A stretch of DNA of 36,861 bases from a bacterium (GTDB taxonomy: Bacteria; Cyanobacteriota; Vampirovibrionia; Obscuribacterales; JAKAZS01), in assembly GCA_021815785.1 (NCBI GenBank), contig JAKAZS010000020.1, forward strand, positions 1 through 36,861, in the 5' to 3' direction. Both the position numbers and the translations under genes were made by a program. The notes below the pieces were generated by a model, which was given only the letters and a program-made list of their open reading frames with translations, ran no database searches and was not told where the DNA came from. Of this stretch, positions 25,983 to 32,591 are shown one piece after another; the stretch's first letter is position 1, and each line of letters starts with the position of its first letter.

Positions 25983-26360
25983 TTAGGCATTCTTTAAAAT
26001 ATCTACAACTTTATAAACTGATTCTTCGGTTAAAGCTAGATCTTTTGAAACAGCTGCTGGAGTATTGCCCGACATAAGTTTTTCCACTACATTCAAAGCT
26101 TGATGATCCAAACAATAGACCTGCCCTGATATACGATTTAACAAAAGAAAACCTAAATTATCTTCTTTGCGAATTGACAGCTTTATTTCAACCTGACCAT
26201 CCGGCAATTCCAGTAAACCATCAATTTTATTGTTCATGAAACTATGAGTCTTAGTTGGTTTATAGGCTGTTTTAGCACCTAATCTAGTCGTGACTTGATC
26301 AGCATGTATTGGCTGATAGAAGCTGTCAGTTGGGTTTTCCATAAAAAGCTCAATTTTCAT
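25983..26360 (-). CDS. PqqD-like / RiPP recognition element (RRE) domain protein
   Basis: 125 residues. The second half (about 66-125) has the PqqD pattern: a strand FLLLNRISGQVYCLD, then HQALNVVEKLMSGNTPAAVSKDLALTEESVYKVVDIL, equivalent to 'lN.tg..y.Ln..a..i.elldG.t...i...l......v..dv..fl'. PqqD-type RRE domains bind the leader of a precursor peptide and present it to the partner enzyme. The first 65 residues are an extra N-terminal part without a recognised domain. It has a strong AAAGGAG ribosome site, and a 43-codon ORF ends one base before its ATG. The partner radical SAM gene lies downstream. The domain call is by eye. Confidence 0.7.
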   Translation of the reverse strand: MKIELFMENPTDSFYQPIHADQVTTRLGAKTAYKPTKTHSFMNNKIDGLLELPDGQVEIKLSIRKEDNLGFLLLNRISGQVYCLDHQALNVVEKLMSGNTPAAVSKDLALTEESVYKVVDILKNA

Positions 26361-26361
26361 C

Positions 26362-26493
26362 TTATCTCCTTTGTTTAAGTAAAAATAAATGCATATTTTC
26401 GAAATTTAATATATTTTCGGTAAGATTTATTGCTAGACTAGCTATTTGGATGGCTTTGTCTAGATTGATAAAATTACTTAAAAAGATTAACAT
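26362..26493 (-). CDS. Possible 43-aa peptide ORF coupled to the PqqD-like gene
   Basis: ATG at 26493-26491 opens 43 codons whose TAA is separated by a single G from the ATG of the PqqD-like gene; the ribosome site of that gene lies inside the last codons. The arrangement would couple translation. The peptide is rich in Leu, Ile, Asn and Phe, has no Cys, and ends LLKQRR. There is no proper ribosome site of its own (only AAGA). In AT-rich DNA an ORF this short arises readily by chance, so it is only a candidate leader or precursor peptide. The rest of the spacer 26361-26621 shows nothing else. Confidence 0.2.
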   Translation of the reverse strand: MLIFLSNFINLDKAIQIASLAINLTENILNFENMHLFLLKQRR

Positions 26494-26621
26494 AAAAATC
26501 TTGATTAGTAAAATAGTAATTATTGTTTAATTTATATTATAGCAGACGATGTAAATTACCTGTATTTATATGGTTAAGCAAATTATTTAAGGATATTTGT
26601 ATCCAGTCTATATTTATTTAG

Positions 26622-28208
26622 TCATTGTTTAAATATTTGTTTTTTTACTTCAAAATATTCCCGTTTATGGTCTCGAGTCCAGAAATTTCCAGTATTAAGT
26701 AATTGCTTAAAATTAGTAAAATGATAATCATAAAGATAAACTTTAATTATGGTTGGCGGTTTATCAGGGAAGGGGTTTTTATCCAAGAGCGCTAAAACGG
26801 GTTGGTAATTTTGCATTAATGCTGAAACTAAATTCTTTAATATTGGGGATAGGTTATTTTCATCCAGGGCGATAAACCATAACTGCCAGTCAAGCCTTGG
26901 CTGATATGGTGCAATTATTGGTGGCACACGGTTTAATGGACCAGGTTTAAATTTAAAAGTATATTCGTAAAAATTAATGCCATCACAACTGCCTTCAATA
27001 ATAATTTCTGGTCGCGTTTTAGTCATAACGGCAAATAAGCCATAGCTATTATCAATTAAAAACGGATCAATTGTATTTTCAATAATTTGGCTAAACGGTA
27101 ATTCATAAACTAAATTTAAGCTATGCCCTAATTTAATTATGCCTAACATTAATAGGCTTAGAGGCAGACAGAGCTTAAAAATATGACCAAGTTTATTAAG
27201 TTGAAATCCTTTACGACTGTTTAATTTACTATCTTCGGATGATATTAATGTTAGTAATTCAGGGTTTAAATTTTGAATATTATTTTTACTAGTTGTTATA
27301 AGGTTTGACTTAGTTGGGGGCAATTTAAGCTGAATTAAATTAAGGAATTGGTGCGGTATGATTTTAGTTAAAAATTCATCATTTAATAAGAGAATACTTA
27401 GGGTAATTGTAAGTAAATTAAAAAATGCATAGTTACCTGTAAAGGCTATTAATAGTTGAAGAAAAATAAAGCAACCGGCAGCTAAAATCCTTAGCCTCTG
27501 GTTAATAAAAATAAAAAAGGGGAAAACTAGTTCAATTACCAAAACTAAGATAACTCCTAAATCTAACAGCATATGGGGCAATTGATTAAAAATATAAGCA
27601 ATAGGATTAGGTAATGGTTGGGTCGCAAAATGATACCATAAGGCCTGCAATTGCATCCAGCTATTATCACCATTGGTTAATTTAACCAATCCTGAGCCAA
27701 GCATTAATTTAAATAATAAAAACCAGTACAATGGTAAGATGTATGGATTTGGTTTGGCAATATTGGCTTGTGGGCTTCTTAAACCAAGTCTAAAAGGATA
27801 TAAGAATACTGCTAGAAAACAACTTTCTAAAAGTAAAGCATCCCATTGAAACTCGGTAAAAGGGCCACAGGCTTTACATAGACTTAAATAAAGAATATAC
27901 ATTAACAAAAAGACTAAGCCTCTTAAATAACCAAACATGGTTAAAGAAGCTAGAACCGTACCTAAAAAACCCAAAAATATCATAGCCGTCAAATTTGGCA
28001 TAAGCCAAACTAAACTTGGACAAATAAACCAATTTGACTGCATTATTTCAGTGTGAGTAAAGATTTTACTAACCGGAAATAAGCCATGATCGCTAATTAA
28101 GCCAGGTAATTGAATCATTAATGATATAAAAGCAATTAAACAATTAAGCCCAAGTAATCGACCGAAAAGATTAACCGCCAGTAAATAATTATTAAATTTA
28201 TTTAACAA
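26622..28208 (-). CDS. Lipase-maturation-factor-like membrane protein
   Basis: 528 residues with about nine to ten hydrophobic segments in the first 370. Two LMF-family hallmarks are present: EFQWDALLLESCFLAVFL (about 115-132), and the soluble C-terminal motif GPLNRVPPIIAPYQPRLDWQ (about 423-442) followed by LWFIAL. Vertebrate LMF1 helps fold lipases in the endoplasmic reticulum; the role of bacterial members is not established, and they are related to HTTM/vitamin K carboxylase-like membrane proteins. The start is TTG (28208) without a ribosome site; I see no better one. A PerR-type box lies 41-55 bp upstream. The PqqD-like gene is 261 bp downstream on the same strand, so a shared transcript is uncertain. 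Confidence 0.85.
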   Translation of the reverse strand: MLNKFNNYLLAVNLFGRLLGLNCLIAFISLMIQLPGLISDHGLFPVSKIFTHTEIMQSNWFICPSLVWLMPNLTAMIFLGFLGTVLASLTMFGYLRGLVFLLMYILYLSLCKACGPFTEFQWDALLLESCFLAVFLYPFRLGLRSPQANIAKPNPYILPLYWFLLFKLMLGSGLVKLTNGDNSWMQLQALWYHFATQPLPNPIAYIFNQLPHMLLDLGVILVLVIELVFPFFIFINQRLRILAAGCFIFLQLLIAFTGNYAFFNLLTITLSILLLNDEFLTKIIPHQFLNLIQLKLPPTKSNLITTSKNNIQNLNPELLTLISSEDSKLNSRKGFQLNKLGHIFKLCLPLSLLMLGIIKLGHSLNLVYELPFSQIIENTIDPFLIDNSYGLFAVMTKTRPEIIIEGSCDGINFYEYTFKFKPGPLNRVPPIIAPYQPRLDWQLWFIALDENNLSPILKNLVSALMQNYQPVLALLDKNPFPDKPPTIIKVYLYDYHFTNFKQLLNTGNFWTRDHKREYFEVKKQIFKQ

Positions 28209-28248
28209 TTGTAGTTTTGACCATAATTTGTATTGACAAAGATATGAT

Positions 28249-28263
28249 TTAGAATTATTCTAA
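28249..28263. promoter_or_regulatory. PerR-type box in the perR/LMF divergent promoter
   Basis: TTAGAATTATTCTAA is a perfect 7-1-7 palindrome matching the B. subtilis Per-box consensus TTATAATnATTATAA at all but one position in each arm. On the plus strand TTGACA (28233-28238) lies 17 bp before TATTCT (28256-28261), so the box overlaps the -10 of a promoter reading towards perR. A bound repressor would block it, which implies autoregulation; the LMF-like gene diverges from the same region. Confidence 0.6.
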
Positions 28264-28377
28264 ATATAGAATAGTTTTAATTTACTTTCCTAATTTAATT
28301 TTAAACTATTTACCGGAAATAAGAAAACCTTCATTGCATTATCTAAATAGCTAAATATAATCAATTGTCAAATCGTC

Positions 28378-28469
28378 ATCACCCATTCAATATTGTTTAT
28401 TCTCTTTAATTATAACGGTCATCCATCCTGAGCTGAAAATTACATTATATTATGAATAATTTCGACCTT
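28378..28469. repeat. perR upstream/start region, second copy at 23921-24012
   Basis: The gapless partner of the repeat at 23921-24012. This copy includes about 70 bp of leader and the first six codons of the PerR-like gene. It contains TCATCCTGAGCTGAA, a string like those found in dispersed intergenic repeats of other bacteria, which favours a mobile or multiplied element that reached the start of this gene. Confidence 0.6.
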
Positions 28470-28877
28470 AATAAATACTTTTTTGAACACAATTTAAAGC
28501 CAACCCCTCAACGGCTGACAATTGCTGAATATCTGTTAAATACTACTAGCCACCCAACGGCTGAAGAGATTTACCAGGCCGTGGCTAATAAATTACCAAT
28601 GCCAATATCCTTGGCCACTGTCTATAATAGTCTTGAGGTTTTAGTTAAAGTGGGAATTATCAAAGAAGTCTTTACTGAGCCGAATAAAGTCCGCTATGAT
28701 AAAAATATTACTAATCATCATCATTTTGTTAATACGCAAACTGGTGAAATTATTGATGTTGAACCGTATGAATTATTATCAGAACAGTTAGTGGAAAATT
28801 ATCTCTTAAAAAACCCTAAGCAGAAATTTAAAATTACTAACTACCATATAACCTTTTATGGCGAATTAGTAGAATAG
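28452..28877 (+). CDS. perR: Fur-family regulator, PerR-like, lacking cysteines
   Basis: 141 residues. The winged-helix part has LKPTPQRLTIAEYLL (15-29) and the recognition helix SLATVYNSLEVL (53-64). The metal-sensing residues of PerR align: H34 (SHPTAEEIY), D83 (RYD), H89 and H91 (NHHHF) and D102 (IIDVE), with the same D-to-H and D-to-D spacing as in Bacillus PerR (D85, H91, H93, D104). There is no cysteine in the whole protein, so the usual structural zinc site (two CxxC) is missing; PerR of Leptospira is known to lack this site as well. It probably senses peroxide through iron-catalysed His oxidation and controls the rubrerythrin gene 168 bp downstream, where two matching boxes lie. A role as Fur or another paralogue cannot be excluded. 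Confidence 0.85.
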   Translation: MNNFDLNKYFFEHNLKPTPQRLTIAEYLLNTTSHPTAEEIYQAVANKLPMPISLATVYNSLEVLVKVGIIKEVFTEPNKVRYDKNITNHHHFVNTQTGEIIDVEPYELLSEQLVENYLLKNPKQKFKITNYHITFYGELVE

Positions 28878-28914
28878 CTATAATACGTTATAATTCCAAA
28901 CTGCATTGGCGTTG

Positions 28915-28928
28915 CCATCTTTAGATGG
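28915..28928 (+). terminator. Small hairpin after the PerR-like gene
   Basis: CCATC-TTTA-GATGG forms a 5-bp stem 37 bp after the stop codon, followed by a short TTTGT. It is weak and may only partly end transcription before the rubrerythrin promoter. Confidence 0.3.
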
Positions 28929-29000
28929 TTTGTCTCAAAGTTGAAACCGAGTACTAGCAAGTTTTTTTATTAACGGTAGCAAAATTTTTTACAATACCAT

Positions 29001-29032
29001 TTAGAAGAATTCTAATTTTATAATTATTATAA
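29001..29032. promoter_or_regulatory. Two tandem PerR-type boxes before rubrerythrin
   Basis: TTATAATTATTATAA (29018-29032) matches the B. subtilis Per-box consensus TTATAATnATTATAA exactly and runs into the AAGGAG ribosome site (29031-29036) of the rubrerythrin gene. Two bases upstream, TTAGAAGAATTCTAA (29001-29015) matches 13 of 15 positions of the box upstream of perR. The TATAAT inside the first box could be the -10, so binding would repress transcription, and peroxide would release it. Confidence 0.75.
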
Positions 29033-29045
29033 GGAGTACGTAAAT

Positions 29046-29516
29046 ATGAAAAATATAAATAATCTTAAAAATTCAAAGACTTTCCAAAACCTTGAAACTG
29101 CTTTTGCTGGAGAAGCTATGGCTAACCGTAAATATCTTTACTTTGCTAAATTGGCTCGTGAATTTGGTAATAATGAAATAGCTAAAATATTTGAAGACAC
29201 AGCCAATCAAGAGACTGGACATGCCTTTGCGCATCTGGAATTACTTTATCCGATAGATCAAATGTCAATTGGTAAACTTTTAGAAATTGCCCGTGATGGT
29301 GAGTTGTATGAATGTAATGAAATGTACCCTGATTTTGAAGCCAGTGCCCGTCAAGAAGGAGAATTAGAAGCTTTACAAGAATTTCAAGACCAAAGTCAAG
29401 AATCTAGACTTCATGCTGAATTGTTTCGTAAGGCAGCTAAGCGTTTTGCGGTACTGAAAAAAGTCGAAAAAATGCATGCCCAGAAATATCAGATTGCCTT
29501 AAATTCCCTATTCTAA
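29046..29516 (+). CDS. Rubrerythrin without rubredoxin domain
   Basis: 156-residue four-helix di-iron protein. Candidate metal ligands are E23 in AFAGEAMANRKY, E56 and H59 in ANQETGHAFAH, E104 in ARQEGELEAL, and E119 and H123 in ESRLHAELF. The C-terminal CxxC rubredoxin domain of classical rubrerythrins is absent, as in sulerythrin/symerythrin-type proteins, so an external electron donor is needed. It reduces hydrogen peroxide in the cytosol. AAGGAG lies nine bases before the ATG. The tandem PerR boxes upstream and the PerR-like gene 168 bp away make peroxide-inducible expression likely. Confidence 0.93.
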   Translation: MKNINNLKNSKTFQNLETAFAGEAMANRKYLYFAKLAREFGNNEIAKIFEDTANQETGHAFAHLELLYPIDQMSIGKLLEIARDGELYECNEMYPDFEASARQEGELEALQEFQDQSQESRLHAELFRKAAKRFAVLKKVEKMHAQKYQIALNSLF

Positions 29517-29606
29517 TAAAAATTAAATTTGTTTAAGTAAATAACCAGCTTAAAACTTATGACTTGATTGAGCTTTAACGAGAATTAATGCTTTATACTT
29601 TTAAGG

Positions 29607-30347
29607 ATGAACGAAATTGCTGTTATTATTCCTGCTTATAATGAAGAATTAAGGTTACTGCCAACCTTAATTGATGTTCATGATTTTTTAACCAAAACGG
29701 TTTCAAGTTTTGAAATTATCGTGGTTAATGATGGTAGCAGTGATAACACTGCTAATTTAGTTAAGCAATTCGTTCAAACACATGTAAATGTAAGTTTAAT
29801 TGATAATCAGAAGAATTCGGGCAAAGGGTTTGCGATAAGACAGGGCGTCTTAAAAGCTCAAGCTAATCTGATCTTAATTGATGATGCTGATGGCAGTTCA
29901 CCAATAACTGAGCTGCCTAAGCTTTTAGCTTCGCTTATGACGGGCAATGACATTGCTATTGGTTCGAGAGCTAAACCTGATACTAGTCGACATGTTGAAG
30001 CCTTAACTTATCGCAAATTTATTGGCCGGATTTATAGCTTAATTATAAACTCATTGCTCTTACCAGGTTTTTATGACACTCAATGTGGTTTCAAGCTATA
30101 TAAACAAGAAGTCGCCAAGCAGATATTCTCTTTTAGTACCATTAATGGTTATTCCTTTGATATTGAGACTTTGTTTTTAGCCAAACAACTTAAATACCGA
30201 ATTGATGAAATTGCGATAAACTGGCATAATGTCGAAGGTTCAAAAGTTAATATAATTACTGATTCTGTAAAAATGCTTTTTGAAACAATTAAAATTAAAT
30301 TGAAATATCAATGTGGTAGCTATAATTTAAAGGGGATAATTAAATAA
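29607..30347 (+). CDS. GT2 glycosyltransferase, dolichyl-phosphate-glucose synthase-like
   Basis: 246 residues. VIIPAYNEELRLLPTL (6-21), VVNDGSSDNT (about 39-48), the nucleotide-sugar/metal motif LIDDADGSSP (about 94-103) and the later DTQCGFKLYK (about 157-166) are those of GT2 enzymes that charge a polyprenyl phosphate with a sugar (ALG5/DPM1-like). It lacks a clear C-terminal membrane segment. The membrane protein 2 bp downstream looks like a GT-C enzyme that could use the lipid-linked sugar, so the two probably act in one glycosylation step. The AAGG is directly adjacent to the ATG, which is closer than normal. Confidence 0.88.
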   Translation: MNEIAVIIPAYNEELRLLPTLIDVHDFLTKTVSSFEIIVVNDGSSDNTANLVKQFVQTHVNVSLIDNQKNSGKGFAIRQGVLKAQANLILIDDADGSSPITELPKLLASLMTGNDIAIGSRAKPDTSRHVEALTYRKFIGRIYSLIINSLLLPGFYDTQCGFKLYKQEVAKQIFSFSTINGYSFDIETLFLAKQLKYRIDEIAINWHNVEGSKVNIITDSVKMLFETIKIKLKYQCGSYNLKGIIK

Positions 30348-30349
30348 GC

Positions 30350-31894
30350 ATGTATAAAAAATTATCAATTATGCCCAGTTTTGGTGATATTTTATTTGTC
30401 ATGATTTTTTTACTTTTATTAATCACGATACCAACATTTATATTTAGTGACGGTTCTACAGGATGGCATTTGGCTTGTGGTGACTTTATCCTCAATCACG
30501 GTCAAATCCCCACTAAAGATTTTTTATCTTACACTATGGAAGGCAAAAATTGGATTCCTTATGAATGGTTATCTGACTTGATAATGGCCAGTTTGGTTAA
30601 AATTGGCGGATTAAATTTACTGGCTGTTTTTATTAGCACAATTATTTCGGGCTTGTTTTTGTTACTTTATAATCAATTAAGAAAAGCTGGTTGCCACATT
30701 TTTTTAAGTGTAATTTTTATTACGATTGGTGCCTTGGCTTCATCCATACATTGGTTGGCGCGACCACATATTTTCAGTTATATCTGCATTTTTACCTTAA
30801 TTACAGTTTTGGAAAAATTTTATGCTGGTGAAATCACTTTAAAAAAAATGCTGATAATTATCCTGCCAGTTATAGTCTTTTATACTAACTGTCACCCTAG
30901 TTTCCTCTTAGGCTTATTGTTGATATTGGTTTATGCTGTAAGCTCTTTACTGCTTGGTTTAATTAATAATCAGGCTAGTAGCCGACAAAAAATGCTTAAT
31001 CTAACTAAAGGCTTTTTGGTCTCGGGTTTGCTTGGTTTTATCATGACGTTTATAAATCCTTATGGCATTAAGCTATATCACTATATTTTTCATTATCTTA
31101 AAGGTTCAAAAATTCTAGCGGCAACCCAGGAATATGGCTCTCCCGAATTTCATGGTCAGTTAGCATCTAGCTGTATTCAGATTATCTTAGTGTTTTGGTT
31201 AATTGGTTTTTGTTTAAGTTTAAAAAAAATATCATTGCCAAAATTTATTGTAACTGTGTTGTTTTTTAATTTAATGTTAACCAGTATCAGATTTATTCCT
31301 TTATTTGTGATTTGCTGTTTGCCAGATTTGGGAATTCTCTATAGCAATTTTACATTTGGCTTTGTTGAGCAAAATCTAAATAACTTGTATTTGAAATTCA
31401 GGAATTATTTAATAACTTTAGATACAAGTATTAGTGAAATTGAGCTAATTTGTCGAATGCATATTTTACCAATACTACTAATTATTAGTTTTAGTCTAAT
31501 TGCTATATTTAACCTTAATTTTAAGGATAAGCCAATATTGGAATGTCATTTTAATGATAAAACTATGCCCACTAAAACTTTAGACTATATAATTAACAAT
31601 CATTTGCCGGCTAATCAAGGTTTTACTTATGACAACTGGGGTGGTTATATTTATTATAAAACGCATATAAAACTGTTTATTGATGATAGGGCGGATTTTT
31701 ACGGCGAAAAACATTATTTTCAATATGCCCATATTAGTTTAGTTACAAAATCCTGGGCTAAAGATCTTGCAAAATTAAAGATAAATTGGGTACTATTTCC
31801 CAAAAATGCCAAACTTACCGAATTTTTAAGTATTGATCCTAATTGGACTTTGGCTTGTAAAGATAATGCTGGCGATTTATATATAAGAAAGTAA
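30350..31894 (+). CDS. Multi-spanning membrane protein, putative GT-C glycosyltransferase
   Basis: 514 residues with about ten to eleven hydrophobic segments up to residue 395, then a soluble end. The first loop reads DGSTGWHLACGDFILNHGQI followed by PTKDFLSY and WIPYEWLSD; early acidic and aromatic residues of this kind are typical of polyprenyl-linked-sugar transferases of the GT-C fold. The C-terminal part has QGFTYDNWGGYIYYKTHIK and FIDDRADFYG, recurring in a widespread family of uncharacterised membrane proteins. It begins 2 bp after the GT2 gene and is translationally coupled to it. The acceptor and sugar are unknown. Confidence 0.75.
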   Translation: MYKKLSIMPSFGDILFVMIFLLLLITIPTFIFSDGSTGWHLACGDFILNHGQIPTKDFLSYTMEGKNWIPYEWLSDLIMASLVKIGGLNLLAVFISTIISGLFLLLYNQLRKAGCHIFLSVIFITIGALASSIHWLARPHIFSYICIFTLITVLEKFYAGEITLKKMLIIILPVIVFYTNCHPSFLLGLLLILVYAVSSLLLGLINNQASSRQKMLNLTKGFLVSGLLGFIMTFINPYGIKLYHYIFHYLKGSKILAATQEYGSPEFHGQLASSCIQIILVFWLIGFCLSLKKISLPKFIVTVLFFNLMLTSIRFIPLFVICCLPDLGILYSNFTFGFVEQNLNNLYLKFRNYLITLDTSISEIELICRMHILPILLIISFSLIAIFNLNFKDKPILECHFNDKTMPTKTLDYIINNHLPANQGFTYDNWGGYIYYKTHIKLFIDDRADFYGEKHYFQYAHISLVTKSWAKDLAKLKINWVLFPKNAKLTEFLSIDPNWTLACKDNAGDLYIRK

Positions 31895-31925
31895 AGATTA
31901 ATTTTTTTATAATTTAATCTTTACT
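31890..31925 (+). terminator. Hairpin spanning the stop codon of the membrane protein gene
   Basis: AGTAAAGATTAA (31890-31901) is exactly inverted at 31914-31925. The stop codon TAA lies in the left arm and the T-rich loop is 12 bases. Probably the end of the GT2/GT-C transcript, although the T run is in the loop rather than after the stem. Confidence 0.5.
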
Positions 31926-31986
31926 GGGAAAATTTTGGGCATGATCTAAATATATAGTTATTAATAAAATTTTTAAATTTAAGATT

Positions 31987-32517
31987 ATGAAACTGAAATT
32001 GTTTTTAAGTATTGCTTTAGCTTTTTATTTGTATCCATTAAAGACTTTAGCTAATGATAATATTTTTACTAATACGCATATTCCGGAATATATTACGCCT
32101 AACGGCAGTAGTTTAGCTTCGGCCAACAAACACAGTAATTATGGTAATCGGTTTTGGCAAAATTACGCGTTATCTGTTTCAGATTTAGCCAAAGCCCAAA
32201 TTGATGATATTAATAAAATTAATAAAGATTATCGAAAACTTATTTTGCCTTACCAAGAAAGAATAAATGGATTAAGGAAAGAAATTACAACAATGGAAAT
32301 GAATAAAACCAGTAATGATAGTCTAACAAATCCGATAAATGTTTTACGTGCCCAAATTAATTTGTTAAATGATCAGATTAAAGCGCAAGATGAAATTGGT
32401 GATCTTAAAGTCTATGCTGTATTAACCCCAAAACAAATTGAATCCTTAAAGGCAATTCGCAATGGTACTTATATTCCTGCGCCAACTGAATTGAATTTTG
32501 CCCTAAGCCAAGACTAA
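31987..32517 (+). CDS. Spy/CpxP-like periplasmic protein
   Basis: 176 residues. A signal peptide covers about 1-22 (LFLSIALAFYLYPLKTLA, then ND). The mature part is helical: LSVSDLAKAQIDDINKINKD, then RINGLRKEITTME and RAQINLLNDQIKAQDEI, ending with the LTPKQIESLKAI motif. These paired LTxxQ-like segments are typical of the Spy/CpxP/heavy-metal-resistance family, small helical cradles that act as periplasmic chaperones or stress sensors. No metal-binding Cys/Met cluster is seen. It has no clear ribosome site. The DUF1800 gene follows 74 bp downstream. Confidence 0.7.
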   Translation: MKLKLFLSIALAFYLYPLKTLANDNIFTNTHIPEYITPNGSSLASANKHSNYGNRFWQNYALSVSDLAKAQIDDINKINKDYRKLILPYQERINGLRKEITTMEMNKTSNDSLTNPINVLRAQINLLNDQIKAQDEIGDLKVYAVLTPKQIESLKAIRNGTYIPAPTELNFALSQD

Positions 32518-32591
32518 ACAAATAAAGTAGTTTCGAAAGCTGGAAAACCTAAGTAAAAAACTATGTTGTCATTTTAAAAATCAATAAGACT

